A program made the position numbers and the translations under genes. This document shows positions 23,482-31,667 of a stretch of DNA of 64,000 nt, one piece after another. The notes below the pieces were generated by a model. The model saw only the letters and a program-made list of their open reading frames with translations. It was not told the DNA's origin and searched no databases. Position 1 is the stretch's first letter. Each line of letters begins with the position of its first letter. This DNA is from Arthrobacter sp. Y81 (GTDB lineage Bacteria; Actinomycetota; Actinomycetes; Actinomycetales; Micrococcaceae). Where the stretch lies: contig NZ_PJIL01000004.1 in NCBI RefSeq assembly GCF_002929335.1, positions 186,001 through 250,000 of the forward strand, written 5' to 3'.

Positions 23482-26211
23482 CTACTTCTTGGCGGCGGCC
23501 TTCTTTTTTGCCGGTGCCTTGCGGGCCGTGGCGGGACGCTTGGCCGGGCCCTTGGCGCGCTTCTCCGCCAGGAGTTCCACGGCCTGTTCCCGGGTCAGTT
23601 CCTCGAGCGACGTGGCACGGGGAACGGTGATGTTGGTGATGCCGTCGGTGATGTACGGGCCGAAGCGGCCTTCCTTCACCACGATGTTCTTCTCCGAAAC
23701 AGGGTCCGGACCGAACTCGGCCAGCGGCGGGACGGAGGCGCGGGCACCACGCTGCTTGGGCTGCGAGTAGATCTCCAGCGCCTGCTCCAGCGTGATCGTG
23801 AAGATCTCCTCTTCGGAACCGATGGAGCGTGAGTCCGTGCCCTTCTTCAGGTACGGGCCAAAGCGGCCGTTCTGGACCGTGATCGGGTTCCCCTCGGCAT
23901 CCTGTCCCAGGACCCGCGGAAGGCTCATGAGCTGCATCGCCTCATCGAGGGTGATGGAGTCAACGGTCATGGATGCGAACAGCGAACCGGTACGTGGCTT
24001 GACCTTGACGGGCTTCTTCGCCGGTTTCGGCTTGCCGTTCTTGTAGTACTCCACCGGCTGGTTGGCCAGCTGCTCCTCCGTCATCTCCGGAATGATCTCC
24101 GTGACGTAGGCGCCGTAGCGGCCGTTCTTGGCCACAACGGTGTGCCCGGTATGCGGATCCTCGCCAAGAACGCGTTCTTCGGGAGCCGCGGTTTCCATCA
24201 GCTCTTTGGCTTTGGCGGCCGTCAGCTCATCCGGGGCCAGGTCCTCGGGGACGTTGGCGCGGGCGGATTCAACAACCTCACCGGTCTTCGGGTCCACCGT
24301 GGGGATAGAGCTTTCGAGGTACGGTCCGAACTTGCCGACGCGCAGCGTGATTCCCTCGGCAATGGGCACCGAGTTGATCTCCCGGGCGTCGATTTCGCCG
24401 AGATTGTTCACGATGCTCAACAGCCCGGGATCGGCGTCCTCGCCGTAGTAGAAGTGCTTGAGCCAGGCGGCGCCCACGGCCTGGCCGTTGGCGATCTTGT
24501 CGAGGTCGCCTTCCATGTCGGCCGTGAACTCGTAGTCCACGTAATCATGGAAGTGCTGTTCGAGCAGCCGGATCACGGAGAACGCGATCCAGCTGGGGAC
24601 CAGCGCGGAGCCCTGCTTACGCACATAGCCGCGGTCCTGGATGGTGGAGATGGTGGAGGCATACGTGGACGGGCGTCCGATGCCCTTCTTTTCCAGCTCC
24701 GCTGTCAGGGAGGCTTCCGTGTAACGCGGCGGCGGCGAAGTCTCGTGGCCCACGGCGATGATGTCCGCGGCGGTGACGGAATCGCCCTTGGCCACGTTGG
24801 GCAGGCGGCGGGCTTCTTCGGAGTCGTCATCCCCGCGGCTTTCGTCCTTGCCTTCTTCGTAGGCGGCGAGGAAGCCGGGGAAGGTGATGACGGTACCGGA
24901 GGCCGAGAACTCAGCGTCCCGGCCGTCCACAGCCACCGCGCCGAGGCGGATGGTGGCGGTGGAACCCTTGGCGTCACCCATCTGGGAGGCGACGGTGCGC
25001 TTCCAGATGAGCTCGTACAGGCGGAACTCGTCGCCGGAGAGCTGCTTGGCGACCTGGGCGGGGGTGCGGAAGGAGTCACCGGCGGGGCGGATGGCCTCGT
25101 GGGCTTCCTGTGCGTTCGCAGCCTTGCCGGTGTACACGCGGGGCGACGCCGGGATGTACTCCGGGCCGTACAGCTCGGAGGCCTGGCGGCGGGCTGCCGT
25201 CACGGCTTCGTCACTCAGCGCGGACGAGTCCGTACGCATATAGGTGATGTAGCCGTTTTCGTAGAGGCGCTGGGCCACCTGCATGGTGCTCTTGGAGGAG
25301 AACCGCAGCTTGCGGCCTGCTTCCTGCTGCAGCGTGGAGGTGGTGAACGGAGCGGCCGGCCGGCGGGTGTACGGCTTGGTGTCGACGGAGCGGACACGGA
25401 ATTCTGCATCCTGCAGTCCCGACGCCAGGGACGTGGCGAGTTCCTCGTTCAGGTGCGCAACATTGCGCGAGGTGAGTTCGCCGTCGTCGTTGAAGTCACG
25501 GCCGCTGGCCACCTTGGCGCCGTCAACGGCAGCCAGCTTCGCTTTGAAGGAGCCGGACTCGGCGCCGAACTGGCCGGTGAGGTCCCAGTAGGACGCGGAC
25601 TTGAACGCCATGCGTTCCCGTTCGCGGTCCACCACCATGCGGGTGACCACGGACTGGACCCGGCCGGCGGACAGGCCGCGGGCCACCTTGCGCCAGAGAA
25701 CGGGGGAAATTTCGTAACCGTACAGGCGGTCCAGCACGCGGCGGGTTTCCTGGGCGTCCACGAGGTCCTGGTCGACATCGCGCAGGTTGCCCATGGCGCG
25801 CTGGATGGCTTCCTTGGTGATTTCGCCGAACGTCATCCGGTACACGGGGACCTTGGGCTTGAGCACTTCCAGCAGGTGCCACGCGATGGCCTCGCCCTCG
25901 CGGTCCCCATCGGTTGCGAGATAAAGAGCGTCAGCGTCTTTGAGCTGGGCCTTGAGTTCGGCAACCTTTTTCTTCTTGTCCGGGGACACCACGTAGTACG
26001 GCTTGAAGTCGTTTTCGATGTCGACGGCGAACTTGCCGATGGAGGTTTTCTTGAGCTCGGCGGGGAGTTCCGAAGGCTGCGGCAGATCGCGGATGTGACC
26101 GATGGAGGCCTCAACGATGAAGCCCTCGCCCAAGTACTTGGCGATGGTCTTGCTCTTGGCCGGAGACTCCACAATCACGAGTTTCTTGCCGGTTTTGGCC
26201 TTGCTTGGCAC
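23482..26211 (-). CDS. topA: DNA topoisomerase I
   Basis: A 909-residue type IA topoisomerase that relaxes negative supercoils. The TOPRIM domain contains LVIVESPAKSKTIAKYLG (Glu15) and LATDGDREGEAIAW (Asp101/Asp103). SAGRVQSVVTR lies near residue 185, and the catalytic Tyr324 is in GYITYMRTDSS. The C-terminal part has repeated GRYGAYVTE / GRFGPYLKKG modules without zinc-finger cysteines and ends in a Lys/Ala tail, as in mycobacterial TopA. A GTG start follows AGGAG with a 4-base spacer. Confidence 0.97.
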   Translation of the reverse strand: MPSKAKTGKKLVIVESPAKSKTIAKYLGEGFIVEASIGHIRDLPQPSELPAELKKTSIGKFAVDIENDFKPYYVVSPDKKKKVAELKAQLKDADALYLATDGDREGEAIAWHLLEVLKPKVPVYRMTFGEITKEAIQRAMGNLRDVDQDLVDAQETRRVLDRLYGYEISPVLWRKVARGLSAGRVQSVVTRMVVDRERERMAFKSASYWDLTGQFGAESGSFKAKLAAVDGAKVASGRDFNDDGELTSRNVAHLNEELATSLASGLQDAEFRVRSVDTKPYTRRPAAPFTTSTLQQEAGRKLRFSSKSTMQVAQRLYENGYITYMRTDSSALSDEAVTAARRQASELYGPEYIPASPRVYTGKAANAQEAHEAIRPAGDSFRTPAQVAKQLSGDEFRLYELIWKRTVASQMGDAKGSTATIRLGAVAVDGRDAEFSASGTVITFPGFLAAYEEGKDESRGDDDSEEARRLPNVAKGDSVTAADIIAVGHETSPPPRYTEASLTAELEKKGIGRPSTYASTISTIQDRGYVRKQGSALVPSWIAFSVIRLLEQHFHDYVDYEFTADMEGDLDKIANGQAVGAAWLKHFYYGEDADPGLLSIVNNLGEIDAREINSVPIAEGITLRVGKFGPYLESSIPTVDPKTGEVVESARANVPEDLAPDELTAAKAKELMETAAPEERVLGEDPHTGHTVVAKNGRYGAYVTEIIPEMTEEQLANQPVEYYKNGKPKPAKKPVKVKPRTGSLFASMTVDSITLDEAMQLMSLPRVLGQDAEGNPITVQNGRFGPYLKKGTDSRSIGSEEEIFTITLEQALEIYSQPKQRGARASVPPLAEFGPDPVSEKNIVVKEGRFGPYITDGITNITVPRATSLEELTREQAVELLAEKRAKGPAKRPATARKAPAKKKAAAKK

Positions 26212-26318
26212 GGTGCTCCTACAGAAAAAGGTTGGCTCGGGCAGATGAGCCCATACTCGCCTAGTTCACCATATTTTGCAGGATGATGCGCATTCAGGTG
26301 GAAAACGGGTGCCGGGAA

Positions 26319-26957
26319 TCACTTACGGTCGTCCGGAATCAGGGACCACATTGTGGCCATGCGTTCGGCCCCTTCGGGGACCCGGTCCGGATCGTCAAGC
26401 TCGTATTCCTTGAGCAATCCAAAGACCTTCGCCGTCAGTTCCGAGCGCTGCGCCGGGGTCAGGTACAGGAGGTCGGTGGACAGCACCACGAGGCCCGGGG
26501 ATTCGGCCGGTTCACTCTTTTGCCGGCGCTCGTCCCTGACCTTGGCGTAGGCGTTGACCCTGCGCCGGAAGGCGTCCAGTTCCAGATCCAGGACGGCAAA
26601 CTCCGGGCTGGCTACTCCCCCGCCGGAATTGATCGTGAAATCCGTCCCGGCAGCCCGCCACCGCCGTTCGCGCGCATCGCCTGCGGTGGCGGCGGGCTCC
26701 ACGATCCCCCACTTCAATAGCGCTCGCAGGTGGTAGCTCATGGCGCTCGGCGTCAGGCCCGTCTGGGCGGCAAGCTCCGTGGCCGTCCGGCTGACCTGCG
26801 TGGAATACAGCTCCGAGATCACTTCCAGCCGTGCCGCGTGGGCAAGCGCGCGGATGGCCTTGGGATCGGTGATCTCCACCTTCTTCTCCGGCCGTACCCT
26901 GCGTTTGGCGCCCTCTTGCGCGGCTGGCTCCGCCGCCGCTGGAGTTTCTGCATTCAC
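26319..26957 (-). CDS. ArsR/HTH-20-type transcriptional regulator
   Basis: A 212-residue regulator with an N-terminal basic leader and a winged helix: IRALAHAARLEVISELYST, TATELAAQTGLTPSAMSYHL, then RALLKWGIVEPAATAGD. The remainder (residues about 110-210) is a helical effector region of unknown specificity. It starts at a GTG only one base after GGAGG, an unusually short spacing; no other in-frame start is available. It is divergent from the MFS exporter, which it probably controls. Confidence 0.82.
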   Translation of the reverse strand: MNAETPAAAEPAAQEGAKRRVRPEKKVEITDPKAIRALAHAARLEVISELYSTQVSRTATELAAQTGLTPSAMSYHLRALLKWGIVEPAATAGDARERRWRAAGTDFTINSGGGVASPEFAVLDLELDAFRRRVNAYAKVRDERRQKSEPAESPGLVVLSTDLLYLTPAQRSELTAKVFGLLKEYELDDPDRVPEGAERMATMWSLIPDDRK

Positions 26958-26999
26958 ACCTCCATTCTACCGAGCATGCGGCAACTCTGAAAGAAACGC

Positions 27000-27029
27000 T
27001 TGACATTCCCACGCGGCGGGGAGTAGCTT
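27000..27029 (+). promoter_or_regulatory. Consensus-like promoter for the MFS exporter
   Basis: TTGACA at 27000-27005, an 18-base spacer and TAGCTT at 27024-27029. The ATG at 27037 lies only 7 bases after the -10 and has no ribosome site, so the mRNA is probably leaderless. It faces the divergent HTH regulator gene. Confidence 0.7.
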
Positions 27030-27036
27030 CGCGGAC

Positions 27037-28647
27037 ATGGGGGACTCGTCCGGGCCATCGCCTGCCTTATTACGCGCAAATTCACCGCTCTGGCGAAACC
27101 GGGATTTCCTGTTGGCAAGCAGCGCCCGCTTCATGGCTGCCGCCGGTATGGGGGCCGTCGTTGTCAGCGTAATGCTGCACCTACAGGCGACTGACGCGTC
27201 CGGCACCATTCCCCTGGCTGGTTCCTGGCTGGTGGCCGCCTACCTGCTGTGTTCGGCCCTCCCGCTGGTGGTCCTCGCCCCGTGGGCCGGCAGGCTGGCG
27301 GACACACGGGATTCCCGGACACTCGCGACGGCGACATCCGCCGGCAGCGCCGCCGCCGTGGCAGGCATGGGCCTGAGCATGCACTACCTGGAGAATTACA
27401 TTCCCGCGGTCTTCGCGCTCACTCTCGTGCTCAACGTCTGCCAGGCGGTGGCCGGCCCCACGTGGCAGGCGCTGTTGCCCCGGATCGTCGGTGAGGAGCG
27501 GACACCCCGCGCCGTCGGCACCATGCAGGCCACCATCATGATCGCGGGGATGGCCGGACCCGCGGCGGGAGGGCTGCTGAGCGGATGGGGCGGCTCGGTA
27601 CTGGTCTTTTCCGTGGCGAGCGCCTGCTACGTCGCCATGGGGCTGGGCGCCGTCCTGATCCGGACGCGCAGGGGGACCGCAGCGGACCTCGCTGGCCGGA
27701 ACCGGCCCGCTTTGCTGGACGGGCTCCGGCTTATCCGACGGGACAGCCTGGTGTGGGCCCTGGTGATCGGTGCGCTGTTTTTCATTGCCGTAGGGGAAGC
27801 GACCAACGTCCTTGAAGTGTTCCTGGTCCGGGGCGAGATGGGCGCCTCCGAAACGCAGTACGGCCTGCTCGTTGCCGCTTTTGCCCTGGGAATGTCTGCC
27901 GGGGCCGCCCTCGCCGGCCTGATCAAAACGCCTCCGGTGCGGCTCCGCGTCCTGCTGGGGTCCATGGCGCTGACGTCCGCGGTGCTGGCCTGCATCGGGC
28001 TGGTGCCGAACGTGGGCATTATGTTTGTTGCCTACACCGGGATGGGGGTTTCCTGCGGTGTCCTCAACGCGTGCTTCGGGGCGATCGTAATCCTCCGTAT
28101 CCCCGAGGAGGGCCGGGGGCAGGCGATGTCCATGATCGGAGGACTGACCCGGGCCGTCACCATTGCGGCTTTGGCTCTCGGCGGGCTCCTGGGCGCGCTG
28201 CTGCCGGTCCGGTCCGGCTTCCTGCTGATCGGCGGAACCGGCGCAGTTGTTTCCCTGGTCATCGCCATAACCGTGCTGTGGCGTTTCGGTTCAGAGGACC
28301 TGGCAGCGGCCCGCCCGGATGCTGCCGACCAGCGTGCTGCGGACCAAACTGGTGCCGGCACGGATGACCCGGACGGCCCCGCCCCCACCGGCGCTGCCCC
28401 CACGGGCCGGGCGGTTTCCGGCCAGGCGGCCGGCCCAGCCGTGTCCGCCCGGGCGGCCGGCCCCGCCGTGTCCGGCCGGGCGGGCCATGGTTCAGGCCGG
28501 CAGCAGGAATCCGTCGCGGACCAGGTTCCGCACCTCGGCGAGAAGCCCGTCCCGGAACGCGTCGCCGTCAAACCCTTCTCCCCCGCCCAGCAGCGCTTCA
28601 AGGGCGCCGATGATCTGCCCGACGGACAGATCGCCGTCGCACGCTGA
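27037..28647 (+). CDS. MFS transporter with low-complexity C-terminal tail
   Basis: A 536-residue protein. About 12 TM helices span residues 25-425, with the loop motif WAGRLADTRDSR after TM2. Such MFS-3/enterobactin-exporter-like proteins usually export drugs or siderophores; the substrate is unknown. The last 110 residues leave the membrane and form an Ala/Gly/Thr-rich tail with repeats of AGPAVSARA type, then a charged end. The final 156 bases overlap the 3' end of the methyltransferase gene on the other strand, an unusually long convergent overlap. The tail may be real or reflect a lost stop codon. Confidence 0.82.
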   Translation: MGDSSGPSPALLRANSPLWRNRDFLLASSARFMAAAGMGAVVVSVMLHLQATDASGTIPLAGSWLVAAYLLCSALPLVVLAPWAGRLADTRDSRTLATATSAGSAAAVAGMGLSMHYLENYIPAVFALTLVLNVCQAVAGPTWQALLPRIVGEERTPRAVGTMQATIMIAGMAGPAAGGLLSGWGGSVLVFSVASACYVAMGLGAVLIRTRRGTAADLAGRNRPALLDGLRLIRRDSLVWALVIGALFFIAVGEATNVLEVFLVRGEMGASETQYGLLVAAFALGMSAGAALAGLIKTPPVRLRVLLGSMALTSAVLACIGLVPNVGIMFVAYTGMGVSCGVLNACFGAIVILRIPEEGRGQAMSMIGGLTRAVTIAALALGGLLGALLPVRSGFLLIGGTGAVVSLVIAITVLWRFGSEDLAAARPDAADQRAADQTGAGTDDPDGPAPTGAAPTGRAVSGQAAGPAVSARAAGPAVSGRAGHGSGRQQESVADQVPHLGEKPVPERVAVKPFSPAQQRFKGADDLPDGQIAVAR

Positions 28648-30156
28648 AACGAAGCCTGCGAGCGCGGTGCTCAACAGGTTGGTGCGGCGGAGCCCGGCGC
28701 CTTGGCGCAGCAGGATCACACCGGGGTGTTCGGCTCCGGGGCGCTGGTGGCGCTCCTCAGTGACGTCCTCTGCCACCAGCAGGTGCGCGGCAGCCACTTC
28801 GTTGACTGCCAGCCAGTCGGCCCGCTCCACAGCTGCGCCCAGGTGGGGGCCGACGGGCTGTTCGATGGGATAGGTAATCTCCTCGAAGCGGCTGATGACC
28901 GGCCGGGCGCCGGCAGCTGGTCGCCGCAGGTAGATCATGCCGAACCCGATCCCCTCCACGTTCCGCGAGGCGAAGTCGTCCAGGTAGGCGGCGTAGGCGT
29001 CCTGGTAGTGCTGGCGGTCCCGGGCTTCGGAGGCATCCTGCAGCCAGGTCTCGGCGTACTGTTCCGGCCCCACCAGTTCGCGCTGGATGAACCATGCATC
29101 CACGTCCGGGCCGGCCCAGCTTTGCGGCCGTTCCTGCCACGATGTTCCCGCTACCGCCTCCCAGTTGCCCAAAAGCTGGGCTGTTCCGGCCGGGGCGAGG
29201 ACCGACGGCAGTGCCCTGACCAGCGACGCTACGATGTCGTCCCCCGGCATGCCGCCGTCGCGGTAGGTGAACTGGTCCGCGGCAGCCTCGCCGAGGCTCC
29301 GGGGCGTGATGACGAACGGCGGGTTGGAGACCACGAGGTCGAAGGTTTCGCCGGCCACCGGTTCCAGCAACGAACCCAGCCGGAGGCTGACCCGCGATTC
29401 CGGGCTGGCCGGGTCGATTCGCAGCGCCTCGGCGTTCAGGAGCAGGTTGAAACGGGTAAAGGCCAGTGCCCGGGCAGAGATGTCCGTGGCTGTGACGTGC
29501 TCCGCGTGGTGCAGCAGGTGGAAGGACTGGATGCCGCAGCCGGTGCCCAGGTCCAGGGCCCTCACCACCGGCCGGCGGATCGTGGTCCGCACCAGGGTGG
29601 TGGACGCCTGCCCGATCCCCAGCACATGGTCGTGCCGGAGGACGCCGGGCTGCTGGTGCGCCGCGAGGTCGCTGGCCACCCAGAGATCCGCGCCGCCGCC
29701 GTCGGTGTGCGTGGCGGCATCGCCGCTCCAGCCGTACGGCCGCAGATCTGCCTTCGCCCGGACAGCTCCCGTGCCGGGACCCGGGCCGACCTCCGCTGTC
29801 GCGGAAGGTTCAACGAGCCCCAGCGCCAGGAGACCCTCCGTCCGGATCCCCGGGAGGGCGGCGTCGAGCACTTCCGCGTCCTGGGGCACCGCCAGCAGCC
29901 ACAGGCGTACGACGGCGGCAAGCGCCGCGGCGTGCCGGTCACCCTTCCCGGCGGCTTCGGTGACAATCAACGCCGGAATGAGCTGATCGCGGCCGAGGGC
30001 GGCATTGGCTGACTCGCCGAGCAGTCCTGCCACACCATCCACGGTGTACCCGGCGCCGCGCAGGTCCGTGGCGAGGGCCGACAGCAGCTCCGGGAGGTCG
30101 CTGCGCGGGGCGTCGGGTGTGTTGCCGGCCGTGAAGTGCATAGCTGTTTCAGTCAC
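28492..30156 (-). CDS. Class I SAM-dependent methyltransferase (HemK/RlmG-like)
   Basis: A 554-residue protein with a central Rossmann methyltransferase domain. The SAM motif is ALDLGTGCGIQSFHLLHHA; motif II is VTATDISARALAFTRFNLLL; the catalytic VVSNPPFVITP motif is of the (N/D)PP(Y/F) class, used for N-methylation of amide or base nitrogens. A helical N-terminal region of about 200 residues and a C-terminal region of about 190 residues flank it. Such proteins are annotated as DUF7059/HemK-like in actinobacteria; the target (rRNA or protein glutamine) is not known. The GTG start is 6 bases after TAGACT with no ribosome site, suggesting leaderless translation. Confidence 0.82.
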   Translation of the reverse strand: MTETAMHFTAGNTPDAPRSDLPELLSALATDLRGAGYTVDGVAGLLGESANAALGRDQLIPALIVTEAAGKGDRHAAALAAVVRLWLLAVPQDAEVLDAALPGIRTEGLLALGLVEPSATAEVGPGPGTGAVRAKADLRPYGWSGDAATHTDGGGADLWVASDLAAHQQPGVLRHDHVLGIGQASTTLVRTTIRRPVVRALDLGTGCGIQSFHLLHHAEHVTATDISARALAFTRFNLLLNAEALRIDPASPESRVSLRLGSLLEPVAGETFDLVVSNPPFVITPRSLGEAAADQFTYRDGGMPGDDIVASLVRALPSVLAPAGTAQLLGNWEAVAGTSWQERPQSWAGPDVDAWFIQRELVGPEQYAETWLQDASEARDRQHYQDAYAAYLDDFASRNVEGIGFGMIYLRRPAAGARPVISRFEEITYPIEQPVGPHLGAAVERADWLAVNEVAAAHLLVAEDVTEERHQRPGAEHPGVILLRQGAGLRRTNLLSTALAGFVSACDGDLSVGQIIGALEALLGGGEGFDGDAFRDGLLAEVRNLVRDGFLLPA

Positions 30157-30162
30157 CGTGCA

Positions 30163-30225
30163 AGTCTATGGTTCCGGCGGCCTCCTCCGGCCTGCGGCCG
30201 GATTGTGGGCAGCACCACTTATGCT
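30163..30225. promoter_or_regulatory. Divergent -10 elements for methyltransferase and NYN genes
   Basis: Minus-strand TAGACT (30168-30163) is 6 bases from the methyltransferase GTG. Plus-strand TATGCT (30220-30225) is 7 bases from the NYN-gene ATG. Neither gene has a ribosome-binding site, so both are probably transcribed as leaderless mRNAs from this 76-base gap. Confidence 0.6.
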
Positions 30226-30232
30226 TCTGAGC

Positions 30233-31444
30233 ATGAGCCGCAAAAGTGTGATCTTCGTTGACGCAGGATTCCTCCTGGCCACAGGCGGGCTGCGGGTCAC
30301 CGGGAACTCACTGCGCTCTGCGTTTTCCGTCCAATACAAGAGCCTGGTGGACGGAATCCAGGGTTTCGTGAGCGAGCGCGATAGCCGGGACCTGCTGAGG
30401 ATGTACTGGTATGACGCCGCCAAGGACGGCCTGTTCAGCGACGAACACAAGAGGATCGGCCTGCTTCCGGGCGTCAAGGTTCGGCTGGGGCGCATGTCCT
30501 ACAACGGCGAGCAAAAAGGCGTGGACCTCAAGCTCGGGCTGGATCTGGTGGGTGTCGCCCGGAACCGCTCGGCCGACGTCGCCTACCTGCTGTCCGGCGA
30601 CGACGACCTGGCCGAAGCCGTGGAAGCAGCCCAGGACCTCGGCATGAAGGTGGTGCTGCTGGGAATCGAGAACCAGGGCCACCGCCTGGGAGTCACCGCG
30701 GTGGCAGAGCACCTGGCGTTGCAGGTTGACGACATCGCCACGCTGCCGCAGTCACTCCTGGACCGCTGCTTTGCGAAGTCCGCGCCGATGACGGCTTGGG
30801 CCATCGCGGAACCGTCCGAGGCAACGGCCGACGCCGCTGACCGGGTCGGGGCTGTTGCGGCGGCTGCTGAAGTTCCCGCGGAGGCGGACGTGGCGGCGTA
30901 CGCGGCCGCCCCGGTTGCTGGCAGCGCCTCAGTCAACGGACAGCGTTCAGTTCCGGGGCCCCGCCCGGTTCCGCGTCCGGGAGCCCTTCCCGGTACGGCA
31001 GGCGCAGGTGGGGGTTCGGGTACGTCCGTGGCGGCCTCCGGCCAGGCAAGTCCGGGCCCTGCTGGTCCGTCCGGCAGGCCGGTGCCCACGCCGGGTCCAC
31101 GGCGCGTGCTGCCTGATGCGCGGCCGGCGCCGGCGGCCGGTGCTGTTCGCCGTGAACCGGTGTATTCGACCGAAACCGGCGCCCCCGCGGCCCAAAGCCC
31201 CTGGTTCGATCTCGTGGAAAGCGCCGAAGCTGTCGCTGTCAGCCTTGCGGACAACTGGCACGGCAGCGTCACCCAGCGCGAACTCAACGAACTCCTCGCC
31301 GAGCGTCCACTGCTGCCGCCGACCATTGACCGGGTGCTGATCAAGGACTGCGCCGCGAAGATCGGTGAAGCCAAGACGGACCTCCAGGACATCCGCAAGG
31401 CCATCAGGGCGGCATTCTGGCGCCGCCTGGATGAGCTCGTGTAG
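30233..31444 (+). CDS. NYN-domain (LabA/DUF88-type) protein, probable RNase
   Basis: A 403-residue protein. Residues 4-170 form a NYN PIN-like nuclease fold with the acidic cluster Asp10 (VIFVDAGFLL), Asp98 (KGVDLKLGLDL) and Asp123-125 (LLSGDDDLAEAV), which would bind metal for RNA cleavage. Residues about 180-335 are a Pro/Ala/Gly-rich linker. A conserved C-terminal domain (about 338-403: SPWFDLVESAEAVAVSLADN, then TQRELNELLAERPLLPP) ends the protein and may recruit a partner or RNA. It starts 7 bases after a -10 element. The next gene downstream is the PheRS-like ligase, with 223 bases between them. Confidence 0.82.
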   Translation: MSRKSVIFVDAGFLLATGGLRVTGNSLRSAFSVQYKSLVDGIQGFVSERDSRDLLRMYWYDAAKDGLFSDEHKRIGLLPGVKVRLGRMSYNGEQKGVDLKLGLDLVGVARNRSADVAYLLSGDDDLAEAVEAAQDLGMKVVLLGIENQGHRLGVTAVAEHLALQVDDIATLPQSLLDRCFAKSAPMTAWAIAEPSEATADAADRVGAVAAAAEVPAEADVAAYAAAPVAGSASVNGQRSVPGPRPVPRPGALPGTAGAGGGSGTSVAASGQASPGPAGPSGRPVPTPGPRRVLPDARPAPAAGAVRREPVYSTETGAPAAQSPWFDLVESAEAVAVSLADNWHGSVTQRELNELLAERPLLPPTIDRVLIKDCAAKIGEAKTDLQDIRKAIRAAFWRRLDELV

Positions 31445-31514
31445 TAGCACCGTCATGGCCGGCCCGTACGGCCGGAGGTTGCGGATCCGGTGTGTGCGGG
31501 GGCACCATGGTCCC

Positions 31515-31586
31515 ATGCATCTGCAGCAACGATTTATCAGCCCTCGGCCGCTTTCCGGCCGCACGGGCTTCTTGTTGCGCGCATAA
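31515..31586 (+). CDS. Possible 23-residue leader ORF upstream of the PheRS-like gene
   Basis: ATG at 31515 opens a 23-codon frame (MHLQQRFISPRPLSG, then RTGFLLRA) ending in TAA at 31586. No good ribosome site is visible. A stem-loop lies inside it. It could be a leader peptide, but a chance ORF is equally likely at this length. The rest of the 31445-31667 gap shows only this and the hairpin. Confidence 0.2.
   Translation: MHLQQRFISPRPLSGRTGFLLRA
31540..31576 (+). terminator. Hairpin with T-rich tail: NYN terminator or attenuator
   Basis: GCCC-TC-GGCCG-CTTTC-CGGCC-GCAC-GGGC (31540-31568) is a two-part stem followed by TTCTTGTT. It lies about 95 bases after the NYN stop and 100 bases before the ligase start. 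It could terminate NYN transcripts or attenuate the ligase gene. Confidence 0.5.
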
Positions 31587-31667
31587 TTGCGGTTGCCGGG
31601 GTCCGTCCGGTGCAGCGGCTGAGGGTGATTACTCCCCTACCGCAAGCTGCCAGCAAAGGATCCCCCC

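Noticed and set aside
24142..26286. 714-codon open frame antisense to topA
   Set aside because: Composition is typical of an antisense shadow, and topA on the minus strand has all catalytic motifs.
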